From positions 31,164-95,163 of the forward strand of contig JBFHIW010000008.1 in assembly GCA_041596235.1 (NCBI GenBank): DNA of 64,000 bases. The letters are read 5' to 3'. Under the pieces are notes generated by a model. It saw only the letters and a program-made list of their open reading frames with translations, was not told the origin of the DNA and ran no database searches. The DNA is from Seohaeicola sp041596235. Lineage in GTDB: Bacteria; Pseudomonadota; Alphaproteobacteria; Rhodobacterales; Rhodobacteraceae. A program made the translations under genes and the position numbers. Below are positions 33,054 to 40,874 of this stretch, piece by piece (position 1 is the first letter of the stretch; each line of letters begins with the position of its first letter).

Positions 33054-33761
33054 ATGTCGATACATGATGTTTTTTTGCGTTGGCCGTTGCTTTCTGAAGC
33101 GGCCGAAATCCTGCGTGAGCAGAAAATGATCGTGACAATAGGTCACGATTTTAACGAGTACCGGAAGATCGTCACTGCGGGTCGACCTCATCAGCCGGTC
33201 AGCCTCCCTTTCAATGCTGATTTGCATAACCTTTCAAAAACAAATGCGTTTTGGGTGTGTGGTCATACAGTGCAAGGTCAGTTGGCCCATACCCAGGCGG
33301 TGCGGTTGGTGGATGTGGGCGAACAGTCCCTTGGGGGATACCTCAGGCGGTCGTTCCGCGACTTCCCCCCTGCTGGCGTATCCCTGGACATGACGGCTTC
33401 GCGCTATCGCGCCGGACCCGGTGCGCGGCGAATCAAGGGGCGGCTCTGCTACCATGGCGAGATGTGGATTGATGAGAATGCGGGCAGTTATCGTGGCCGC
33501 GGGATGTCGTCCGTGTTGTCGCGACTTGGGTTTGCCATCGCGCTGCGCGATCTGAACCCCGACTTCATCTTTGCCTTCATGGTGCGGTCGGTTGCCTTCA
33601 AGGGTTTGGCGGAGCGGGCCGGTTTCATGCATACCGAGCCGGCGTCGCTGTCATGGAAGCTGCGCGACAAGGATCGCGCGATCGAAGCCTTCACGGCCTA
33701 TCTGTCGCGCGAAGACCTGCGGTATCTGCTGCGGCTGCCGCTGGAAGAACTGGTGTCCTGA
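33054..33761 (+). CDS. GNAT-like acetyltransferase of unknown substrate
   Basis: A 235-residue protein without a clear family name. The central-to-C-terminal part looks like a GNAT acyltransferase: a beta strand EMWIDENAG, then SYRGRGMSSVLSRLGFAIAL, which fits the acetyl-CoA pyrophosphate loop RGxG followed by a helix, then DFIFAFM and a helix ending LAERAGFMHTE. The N-terminal 100 residues are unfamiliar. It is paired with the LysR-like regulator upstream, with an operator-like palindrome and an SD-blocking hairpin in between. It could modify a small molecule or a protein. Confidence 0.5.
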   Translation: MSIHDVFLRWPLLSEAAEILREQKMIVTIGHDFNEYRKIVTAGRPHQPVSLPFNADLHNLSKTNAFWVCGHTVQGQLAHTQAVRLVDVGEQSLGGYLRRSFRDFPPAGVSLDMTASRYRAGPGARRIKGRLCYHGEMWIDENAGSYRGRGMSSVLSRLGFAIALRDLNPDFIFAFMVRSVAFKGLAERAGFMHTEPASLSWKLRDKDRAIEAFTAYLSREDLRYLLRLPLEELVS

Positions 33762-33780
33762 GAGCCTGAGCACGACAGGC

Positions 33781-33969
33781 TCAGAGATCGTTCCGGCATT
33801 GGTCGATCAGTTGAGTGACCCTTGCCGGATCGTTCAGGGCATGTGCCAGGGCAAGCACCAGCTTGGCCAGATAGACCGGGGTGGCGGATTGGCCCGCTGT
33901 CGCCTCGGTCGCGTCGATGGCCTTCGCCAGTGCTTCGTACACGGTTTCGATCCCGGAATGCGGTGTCAT
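33781..33969 (-). CDS. DUF2783 domain protein
   Basis: A 62-residue small helical protein of the DUF2783 type (ETVYEALAKAI, YLAKLVLALAHALNDPARVTQLIDQC). The start overlaps the stop of the flavin hydroxylase gene by four bases (ATGA), so the two are translationally coupled. DUF2783 proteins are repeatedly encoded next to such FAD hydroxylases, but their role is unknown; a small helper or assembly factor is possible. Confidence 0.75.
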   Translation of the reverse strand: MTPHSGIETVYEALAKAIDATEATAGQSATPVYLAKLVLALAHALNDPARVTQLIDQCRNDL

Positions 33970-35582
33970 GTCCTGTCCTTCTGTCTTGCGGTCACGTGAT
34001 CCATGGCGGCCTCTACCGCAGCTTCTGAGGGCATCTTGTGCCAGCGGGCTGCTATGTGCAGGTCGGGCCGGATCAACCAGGCGTTGCCCGCCCTCGCGCC
34101 CAGCACGGACGCGGCATGGTCTGTCGGATCAAGCGCCAGAACAGACAGGCCCGGGCAGGCGATCATTTCGGGGGCGTCGCCGAAGCATAGCAGCGTAAAG
34201 CCCCGTCCCAGCATGTCGGTCAGAAAACCGCCCCGCGCCATTGCGACCGAGGGTATGACCGCACCGGGCACCGGGCCGGTTTCCCCGGCTGCGTCATCCC
34301 ACAGGGTCGCCGGGCTGTCTGCATAGGTATAGGGCTGCATCTGGCGCGGATTGGCCAGCTGGCCTGCCCATTCGTGCTGCAGCGCCAAAGACAGGGCCGC
34401 ATCGCGCAGGATCTGCCATCCACGGGTGGGCGGCGTCATGAAGCGTGTGCTTTTGGTTGCATTGGCAAAGACATCCAGCGTCGCACCGCGCCGTTCGGGC
34501 GTATAGCTGTCCAGCAGGCCTTCGCCTGCGCGACCGGACAGTACCCAGCCCAGTTTCCAGCCGATGTTCTGTGCGTCTGCCAGACCGTTGTTCAGCCCGC
34601 GGACCCCGAAGATCGGCACGATATGGGCGCTGTCACCGACAAAGAAGATGCGCCCGTCGCGGTAGTCGTCCAGCGCAAGGGTATTGGCGGAATAGACGCT
34701 CCACCATTCAAGCTCCCAGGGGCCATGGTGCCCGATGTCCTTGAGAACGGCCGCGACACTGGCGCGCACGGTGTCCTCGCGTGTCGCCTCCTCGGCGGTT
34801 TCGCCCTCTTGCAGCTGGTAGTCGATGCGCCAGATGTTGTCGGGCTGGCGATGGATCAGAACGGTGCCACCGGGACGGCAGGCGGGATCGAAAAGTGCGC
34901 GGCGGATGGTGGGGTAGTCATGGTCCATCTGCACATCGGCGATGACATACCGGCCTTCGTAATTCTCGCCGCGCAGGCGCAGGCCGCGCATCGCGCGGAT
35001 GGGTGAGCGGGCGCCGTCCGCCGCCAGAAGCCAGTCGGCGGTCAGGCTGTAGTCGCCCGCAGGATCGTCGAGCGTGACCGTCACGCCATCATCCAGATCG
35101 GATACAGCCGTCACCTCGGTCTGCCAGCGCGTTTCGATCAGGGGATGGGCGGCGACCGCCTGCCACAGATAGGCCTCGATATACTGCTGTTGCAGATTGT
35201 ACATCGGCCGGAACTTTTCATCCGGGCTGTCGGCCATGTGGAATTCAAGGATCTGGCGGCCACGATAGAAGCTGCGCCCGGTGGTCCAGCCAAGCGCCTT
35301 GTCGAGGAACGGAGACAGCGCGCCGATCCGTTCGAGGATGTGAAAGCTGGACCGCGCGATGCAGATGGCGCGGCTGCCATCGTTGAACGTATCCTTGCGA
35401 TCCACCAGCAGGACGGGCACGCCCTCTGCGGCAAGGCTCAGGGCGGCGGTCATGCCGATCGGGCCGGCACCGGCCACGATGACCCGGTGGCGCCCCTGCC
35501 GCGCCGCATCCGGACCCGGTGCGCCGAACCGCGGATAGGTGAAGTAAAGCGAGTCTGTCTCGTTGCGCCCTGCCGGTCTCAT
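33966..35582 (-). CDS. FAD-dependent aromatic hydroxylase (MhpA-like)
   Basis: A 538-residue flavoprotein monooxygenase of the 3-(3-hydroxyphenyl)propionate hydroxylase (MhpA/PheA) group, which uses NAD(P)H and O2 to hydroxylate an aromatic ring. The dinucleotide fold VIVAGAGPIGMTAALSLAAEGV begins near residue 33. The second FAD motif is GRIFFVGDSAHIVPIFGVRGLNNGLADA, with the GD motif and the helix that follows, near residue 310. A thioredoxin-like C-terminal domain of about 130 residues follows, as in this group. ATG 35582 is chosen over upstream codons because GAAGGA precedes it by about 10 bases. The substrate is unknown. Confidence 0.8.
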   Translation of the reverse strand: MRPAGRNETDSLYFTYPRFGAPGPDAARQGRHRVIVAGAGPIGMTAALSLAAEGVPVLLVDRKDTFNDGSRAICIARSSFHILERIGALSPFLDKALGWTTGRSFYRGRQILEFHMADSPDEKFRPMYNLQQQYIEAYLWQAVAAHPLIETRWQTEVTAVSDLDDGVTVTLDDPAGDYSLTADWLLAADGARSPIRAMRGLRLRGENYEGRYVIADVQMDHDYPTIRRALFDPACRPGGTVLIHRQPDNIWRIDYQLQEGETAEEATREDTVRASVAAVLKDIGHHGPWELEWWSVYSANTLALDDYRDGRIFFVGDSAHIVPIFGVRGLNNGLADAQNIGWKLGWVLSGRAGEGLLDSYTPERRGATLDVFANATKSTRFMTPPTRGWQILRDAALSLALQHEWAGQLANPRQMQPYTYADSPATLWDDAAGETGPVPGAVIPSVAMARGGFLTDMLGRGFTLLCFGDAPEMIACPGLSVLALDPTDHAASVLGARAGNAWLIRPDLHIAARWHKMPSEAAVEAAMDHVTARQKDRT

Positions 35583-35660
35583 GCGGGAAATGATCCTTCT
35601 TTTGCCGTTGTTGCTTGTAGCAAGTCTTTGTGCCGCATTCTGTCCTTCTTTTGGTGGGAC

Positions 35661-35925
35661 ATGCCCGATGCGATCCTGCCGATCCTCGGGCACCTTGCGT
35701 TGCTGCATGTCGAACGGCGCAGTGCCGGTGGTGTGCCTGATGCCCTGATGGCGCTTTCGGCACGGGAGCGCGGTTTGCCTTGGCATGCTGGACGGCAAGA
35801 AGGCCGAGGCAATTGCGGATGATCTGGGTGTCGCCCCGACCAGCGTGGTGACCTATCGCAGGCGGGCCTATGACAAGCTTGGCATCTCATCACGCGGCGA
35901 GTTGTTTGCGATCTGCCGCGCATGA
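35661..35925 (+). pseudogene. Remnant of a LuxR-type regulator (truncated, frameshifted)
   Basis: The 3' part (35773-35925) encodes VCLGMLDGKKAEAIADDLGV and then TSVVTYRRRAYDKLGI, a clear LuxR-type helix-turn-helix, ending at TGA 35925. The preceding residues (PILGHLALLHVERR, ALMALSARER) lie in a different frame. The join is at 35769-35773, where CGCGGTTTGC would read in frame as CGCGCGGTTTGC, so one CG of a short CG run seems lost. The N-terminal half expected for such regulators is missing because the divergent hydroxylase starts at 35582. It is either a dead gene or a sequencing error on an already short gene. Confidence 0.7.
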
Positions 35926-35928
35926 AAA

Positions 35929-35954
35929 GACCCCGGTCATCGCTGGCCGGGGTC
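35929..35954 (-). terminator. Terminator of pckA
   Basis: An 8-bp perfect stem (GACCCCGG with CCGGGGTC, 35929-35936 and 35947-35954) and a 10-base loop, followed on the minus strand by TTTTCATG. It lies 50 bases after the pckA stop and directly after the LuxR remnant's stop on the other strand. Confidence 0.7.
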
Positions 35955-36004
35955 CTTGATCATTTCCGGGCCGACCCTGCGGGCCAGTCCCTGTGCGGAA
36001 AGGT

Positions 36005-37603
36005 TCAGCCGATGGCTGCGGCCTTCACGTCCTCGTCGATATAGGGAACGTATTGGGCGAAGTTGTCGGCGAACATCTGCACCAGTTTCGCGGCCTGACG
36101 GTCATAGGCTTCGGCGTCATGCCAGGTGCGGCGCGGATCCAGCAGAACCTCCGCCACGCCTTCCACGGCAACAGGCACATCAAAGCCGAAGTTCTCGTCC
36201 TTGCGGAACTCGACGTCATTCAGGCTGCCGTCAAGTGCGGCCGTCAGAAGCGCGCGGGTCGCGCGGATCGGCATCCGGCTGCCGGTGCCATAGGCGCCGC
36301 CGGTCCAGCCGGTGTTCACCAGCCAGCAGGTCGCACCATGCTTGGCGATCTTGGCTTGCAGCAGCTTGCCATAGGCTTCGGGGCGGCGCGGCATGAAGGG
36401 GGCGCCAAAGCAGGTCGAGAAGGTGGGTTCGGGCTCGGTCACGCCACGCTCGGTCCCGGCGACCTTCGAGGTGAAGCCCGACAGGAAGTGATACATCGCC
36501 TGCGCCGGCGTCAGCCGCGCAATCGGAGGGAGGACGCCGAAGGCATCGCAGGTCAGCATGATGACATTCTTGGGATGCCCACCGAGTGCTGTTTCGGACG
36601 CGTTCGAGATATAGCCCAGCGGATAGGCGCAACGCATGTTCGCCGTCAGGCTGTCATCGTCGAAATCCAGCTCGAACGTCTCGGGATCGAAGATCATGTT
36701 CTCGATCACGGTGCCGAACTTGGTGGTGGTCGCGTAGATCTCGGGCTCGGCCTCGGCGCTAAGGTTGATGGTCTTGGCATAGCAGCCGCCTTCGAAGTTG
36801 AAGGTGCCGCGATCCGACCAGCCATGTTCATCGTCACCGATCAGCGTGCGCGCGGGATCAGCCGACAGCGTGGTCTTGCCGGTGCCCGACAGGCCAAAGA
36901 ACACGGCGGTGTCGACCGGGTTGCCGGTGGCGTGGTTGGCCGAGCAATGCATCGGCATCACGCCTTTTTCCGGCAGCAGGTAGTTCAGAAGGGTGAAGAC
37001 GGATTTCTTGTTTTCTCCCGCATATTCGGTGCCGCCGATCAGGATCATCTTGGCGTCGAAGTTCATCGCGATGACGGTTTCCGAGCGGCAGTTGTGACGC
37101 GCGGGGTCCGCCTTGAAGCTGGGGCAGTTGATCACGGTGAAATCGGCGGTGAACCGGTCCAGCGCCTCACGTTCGGGGCGGCGCAGCAGGTGGCGGATGA
37201 ACAGGCCATGCCAGGCCAGTTCGGTCACCATGCGCACGTTGATCGCCAGTTCGGGATCGGCGCCAGCCACGAGGTCCTGCACGTAGTAGGTGCCACCCTT
37301 CATGTGTTCCAGCATGTCGGCATGCAGCGCATCGAACCCTTCGGGCGACATGGCGGCGTTGTTTTCCCACCAGATGCTGTCTTCGACGGATGCCGTGCGC
37401 ACCACGTGCTTGTCCTTGGGCGAGCGTCCGGTGAACTTGCCGGTCGTCACGAGGAAGGCGCCGCCGTTGCCCAGCGTGCCCTCGCCGTTCTTGAGCGCCG
37501 ATTCGATCAGCGCTGGCTCCATAAGATTGTAAAAGACATTGCCCAGCCCGTTGATCCCTTGATCTTCAAGCCGGAATTGCGGGTTTACCCGTCCAAATGC
37601 CAT
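36005..37603 (-). CDS. pckA: Phosphoenolpyruvate carboxykinase (ATP)
   Basis: A 532-residue ATP-type PEP carboxykinase that makes PEP from oxaloacetate, the first step of gluconeogenesis. Visible are TTGKFTGRSPKDKHVV (substrate side), MHCSAN, the P-loop FGLSGTGKTTLSADP, the metal-binding GDDEHGW, and ENMIFDPETFELDFDD. Length is typical. The frame is open to 37651, but ATG 37603 with AGGAG upstream is the family start. It is divergent from chvI-chvG, an arrangement conserved across alphaproteobacteria. Two copies of a motif also seen upstream of mcd lie in the shared promoter region. Confidence 0.95.
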   Translation of the reverse strand: MAFGRVNPQFRLEDQGINGLGNVFYNLMEPALIESALKNGEGTLGNGGAFLVTTGKFTGRSPKDKHVVRTASVEDSIWWENNAAMSPEGFDALHADMLEHMKGGTYYVQDLVAGADPELAINVRMVTELAWHGLFIRHLLRRPEREALDRFTADFTVINCPSFKADPARHNCRSETVIAMNFDAKMILIGGTEYAGENKKSVFTLLNYLLPEKGVMPMHCSANHATGNPVDTAVFFGLSGTGKTTLSADPARTLIGDDEHGWSDRGTFNFEGGCYAKTINLSAEAEPEIYATTTKFGTVIENMIFDPETFELDFDDDSLTANMRCAYPLGYISNASETALGGHPKNVIMLTCDAFGVLPPIARLTPAQAMYHFLSGFTSKVAGTERGVTEPEPTFSTCFGAPFMPRRPEAYGKLLQAKIAKHGATCWLVNTGWTGGAYGTGSRMPIRATRALLTAALDGSLNDVEFRKDENFGFDVPVAVEGVAEVLLDPRRTWHDAEAYDRQAAKLVQMFADNFAQYVPYIDEDVKAAAIG

Positions 37604-37977
37604 ATTGCCAAACTCCTGTAGCCGCGCGTGGGGCGGCGGTCCCGTGTTCACGTGAAGCGGGCAAATTGCCCGACTGGGCGGCCTCTGTCCGGGCCGATGC
37701 GTCGCCTCTTAACATGATGGTTCGTTGAAGGAACAGAAGGGTTTTTCGCAGTTAGCGCAACCAGTCGCAGTTTAGCGCAACCATGGCGGAATTCCCCATT
37801 GGACTGTTCCTTCACCGGAAACTGTAACTGATGCAATTTAGCCATTGCTTAGGTTTTTTACGACTAAATACGACACAGGTTCGGCCTGATTCGTAGTTAG
37901 GGATTGATTGTAAAGACCAAAAAGACGATGAATTAAGGAAAAAATCAGGCGTAACGAGCAGTACAAGGAAATCCGCC
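37604..37977. promoter_or_regulatory. pckA / chvI divergent control region with two direct repeats
   Basis: A 374-base gene-free region. Its main feature is a direct repeat, CGCAGTT-AGCGCAACCA at 37747-37763 and CGCAGTT-T-AGCGCAACCA at 37766-37783, with starts 19 bases apart (about two turns). On the pckA strand this reads GTTGCGCT(A)AACTGCG. Candidate binders are ChvI itself, a PckR-like LacI regulator or a RamB/ScfR-type regulator. The part from about 37800 to 37950 is AT-rich and probably holds the chvI promoter. No small ORF stands out. Confidence 0.5.
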
Positions 37978-38679
37978 ATGTCAAAAATCGCCCTCGTGGA
38001 CGATGACAGGAATATTCTGACATCGGTTGCCATGACCCTCGAAGCCGAGGGTTTTGAAGTAGAAACTTACAACGACGGGCAATCCGCCCTCGATGCATTC
38101 AACAAGAAATTGCCCGATATGGCTGTGCTGGACATCAAGATGCCGCGCATGGACGGGATGGATCTTCTGCAGCGCCTGCGTCAGAAGACCTCGATGCCGG
38201 TCATTTTCCTGACCTCCAAGGATGACGAGATCGACGAGGTGCTTGGTCTGCGGATGGGGGCCGACGACTACGTCAAGAAGCCCTTCTCGCAGCGCCTGCT
38301 GGTCGAGCGTATTCGCGCCCTCCTGCGCAGACAGGATGCGGTTGCCGGTGACATCGTCGGGGATACCGAAGAAACCAAGGTGATGGAGCGGGGCGAGCTG
38401 CGGATGGATCCGCTGCGCCATTCCGTGACATGGAAAGGCCGTGACGTGTCGCTGACCGTTACCGAATTCCTGCTGCTTCAGGCGCTGGCGCAGCGTCCGG
38501 GCTTCGTGAAAAGCCGTGACCAGTTGATGGACGTGGCTTATGATGATCAAGTGTATGTTGATGACCGCACGATCGACAGCCATATCAAGCGGCTGCGCAA
38601 GAAGATGCGGACGGCGGATCCTGAGTTTTCAGCGATCGAGACCCTGTATGGTATCGGCTACAGATATAACGAAGAGTGA
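37978..38679 (+). CDS. chvI: Two-component response regulator ChvI
   Basis: A 233-residue OmpR-class regulator. The receiver domain (1-120) has the acidic pocket DDD at residues 8-10, the phosphorylated Asp52 in LDIKMPR, and the conserved Lys in YVKKPFS. The C-terminal winged helix (about 135-230) includes LTVTEFLLLQALAQRPG and DDRTIDSHIKRLRKKM, the recognition helix. The sequence is typical of ChvI, which with ChvG controls envelope, exopolysaccharide, acid response and central carbon genes. It overlaps chvG by one to three bases (GTGATG junction). Confidence 0.93.
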   Translation: MSKIALVDDDRNILTSVAMTLEAEGFEVETYNDGQSALDAFNKKLPDMAVLDIKMPRMDGMDLLQRLRQKTSMPVIFLTSKDDEIDEVLGLRMGADDYVKKPFSQRLLVERIRALLRRQDAVAGDIVGDTEETKVMERGELRMDPLRHSVTWKGRDVSLTVTEFLLLQALAQRPGFVKSRDQLMDVAYDDQVYVDDRTIDSHIKRLRKKMRTADPEFSAIETLYGIGYRYNEE

Positions 38680-40382
38680 TGGCACTCGCGGAAAGGATCA
38701 GCTTGCGCGACGCGACGCCCCGGCGGGACGGTGATGTAATTCTGGGCGACGATTTCGTCGCCCCGGATGCCGTTGTCGAAGGGGAATTGCGTCACAAGCG
38801 CGAACGGCGCGGCTTGTTCTCACTCAAGGACTCGCCGCTCACCCGCAAGATCATCACCTTCAACCTGGTGGCCTTGAATATTCTGGTGGCGGGTATCCTG
38901 CTGATGAACTCCTCGCGGGAGCCATTGGCGGTGCAGCGTATCAACAGCCTTCTGGGTGAAGCCGAGCTGATTGCCAGTGTCTTCGAAGTTCAGGCGGCAA
39001 CGGGTCTGTCCGTCGATACGGGCCCAAGCACACAGACCACGCTCGCCGCTCTTGACCTGCGCAGCGGGCTTGAAGTGTTCGTCTTCGATGCGAAAGGCGC
39101 CTTGCTGGGGCAAGGATCCGGCGCCGGTATCCTGCAATCCGGCGGCACGGTGCGCAATGAGCCCACTATCATCGTCGATTTCCTGTCCTGGCTCTGGTCC
39201 GGCGTGGCCGCTTTGACACCCTTCGGTGACGAACAGCCCGGTCTGACCCATGAACAGCTTGCGCGCGCGCAGGTCGAACAGGCGCTGGCCAGCGGCACCA
39301 CCTACAGTACCGCGCATGATGTCAGCGGGACGACCACCTTCACGGTGGCAAGCCCGGTGATCAAGGACGGAAAGCTATTCGGCGCCGTTGCCCTTGTCAA
39401 CGCGGGTGGCGAGATCGATACACTTGTCCGGATCGAGCGGGAACGCGTGTTGCAGATGTTCCTGATCGCCACGCTGGTCTCGATCGGGCTAAGCATCGTT
39501 CTGGCCTCGACCATTGCGAATCCCATTTCCGATCTGGCGGCCGCAGCCGAGATCGGGCGCGACCGCGACCGTCGCAAGGCGGCCAACGGGCGCATCCGCA
39601 TCCCCGACATGACCGCGCGCCCCGACGAGATCGGCCGCCTGTCCGGTGCGCTGCGCGGCATGGTGTCCGCGCTTTACGACCGGATCGACGGGAACGAACA
39701 GTTTGCCGCAGATGTGGCGCATGAGATCAAGAACCCGCTGGCCTCGCTGCGCTCGGCTGTCGGCACGTTGCGCGTGGCCAAACGTGACGATCAGCGCGCC
39801 AAGTTGCTGGACGTGATCGAACATGATGTCCGCCGGCTGGATCGTCTTGTCTCGGACATCTCGAACGCCTCGCGTCTGGACAGTGAGCTGGTCAAGGAAG
39901 AGCAGGAGCCTTTCGATCTTCTCAGGATGCTGGGGAATCTTGGCGATTATCTGGGGCAGGAAGCCGGTGCGCAGGGGATCGACTTCATCACGGACCTTCC
40001 GGATGAGCCGATTGTCGTGCATGGCCTTGAGGCGCGGTTGGCACAGGTCTTTGTCAACCTGATCACCAATGCGATCAGTTTCTGCGAGGATGGTGATGCC
40101 ATTCGCGTCTGGGCCCGTCAGCGCGAGAACCGCGTGCTTGTCGTGGTCGAGGATACAGGCCCCGGCATCCCCGAAGAGGCGCTGACCAAGGTCTTCAAGC
40201 GCTTCTATTCGGAACGCCCTGCAGGCCAGTTCGGCAACAATTCGGGCCTTGGGCTGGCGATCTCCAAGCAGATCGTCGAAGCGCATGATGGTGTGATCTG
40301 GGCCGAGAATATCCGCCCGACCGATGCGGATCCGACGTCAGAGCCGCTGGGCGCGCGTTTTGTCGTGGGCCTGCCGGTCTGA
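38679..40382 (+). CDS. chvG: Sensor histidine kinase ChvG
   Basis: A 567-residue membrane sensor kinase partnered with ChvI. A cytoplasmic N-terminal tail of about 55 residues leads to the first membrane helix (KIITFNLVALNILVAGILLM). A periplasmic domain of about 180 residues follows, then a second helix (MFLIATLVSIGLSIVLAST), a HAMP linker and the kinase. His348 in FAADVAHEIKNPLASLRS is the phosphorylated residue. The N box is VNLITNAISF, G1 VEDTGPGIPEE and G2 NSGLGLAISKQ. In rhizobia the periplasmic inhibitor ExoR controls ChvG; no such gene is here. Confidence 0.93.
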   Translation: MALAERISLRDATPRRDGDVILGDDFVAPDAVVEGELRHKRERRGLFSLKDSPLTRKIITFNLVALNILVAGILLMNSSREPLAVQRINSLLGEAELIASVFEVQAATGLSVDTGPSTQTTLAALDLRSGLEVFVFDAKGALLGQGSGAGILQSGGTVRNEPTIIVDFLSWLWSGVAALTPFGDEQPGLTHEQLARAQVEQALASGTTYSTAHDVSGTTTFTVASPVIKDGKLFGAVALVNAGGEIDTLVRIERERVLQMFLIATLVSIGLSIVLASTIANPISDLAAAAEIGRDRDRRKAANGRIRIPDMTARPDEIGRLSGALRGMVSALYDRIDGNEQFAADVAHEIKNPLASLRSAVGTLRVAKRDDQRAKLLDVIEHDVRRLDRLVSDISNASRLDSELVKEEQEPFDLLRMLGNLGDYLGQEAGAQGIDFITDLPDEPIVVHGLEARLAQVFVNLITNAISFCEDGDAIRVWARQRENRVLVVVEDTGPGIPEEALTKVFKRFYSERPAGQFGNNSGLGLAISKQIVEAHDGVIWAENIRPTDADPTSEPLGARFVVGLPV

Positions 40383-40383
40383 G

Positions 40384-40857
40384 ATGAAAGAGAGCCAGCA
40401 GGGCGCGGGACGGTCTGACAACGAGACGCGTCTTGTCCTGCACTCCACGACCGTCGCCCTGCATGGTCACGCTGTCCTGATCCGGGGTGAATCCGGGCGC
40501 GGAAAGTCATCGCTGGCACTGCAACTCATGTCGCTGGGTGCAGGCTTGGTTGCCGATGATCGCACCATTATCTGGCGCGAAGATCGCGGTGCCGAGGATG
40601 ATCGGATCATCGCGGACGCGCCGGACGCGTTGCGTGGCCAGATCGAGGCGCGTGGTGTCGGCATCCTCGGGGCGAAGGCTGTCGGCCCCTGCCGGATCGG
40701 CCTTGTCGTGGATCTGGACCGGCTGGAAGAGGCGCGCCTGCCGCCTTATCGAACGATAGATCTGCTGGGGCTTTGCCTTCCGTGCGTTCACAGAGTAGAT
40801 AGCCCTGCTTTTCCTGCCGCAATTCTGCAATATCTTGCAGCAGGGCGGGTGGCGTAG
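40384..40857 (+). CDS. hprK: HPr kinase/phosphorylase, short alphaproteobacterial form
   Basis: A 157-residue protein corresponding to the C-terminal catalytic domain of HprK only; the N-terminal domain of Gram-positive HprK (total about 310) is absent, as is usual in alphaproteobacteria. The P-loop is IRGESGRGKSSLALQ (about residue 33), followed by GAGLVADDRTI and the family motif EARGVGILGAKAVG. It phosphorylates HPr on a serine and so links carbon status to PTS state. It begins one base after the chvG stop, so it is co-transcribed with chvIG. Confidence 0.88.
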   Translation: MKESQQGAGRSDNETRLVLHSTTVALHGHAVLIRGESGRGKSSLALQLMSLGAGLVADDRTIIWREDRGAEDDRIIADAPDALRGQIEARGVGILGAKAVGPCRIGLVVDLDRLEEARLPPYRTIDLLGLCLPCVHRVDSPAFPAAILQYLAAGRVA

Positions 40858-40874
40858 GCGAAAGGCGAACCGAC

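Noticed and set aside
35583..35798. N-terminal extension of the flavin hydroxylase
   Set aside because: It overlaps the LuxR remnant on the other strand and does not resemble the family N-terminus; ATG 35582 has an SD.
30600..36000. Genomic island or phage remnant
   Set aside because: Composition in the gaps is unusual, but I see no integrase, transposase, attachment repeats or tRNA boundary, so only a weak transfer signal is reported.
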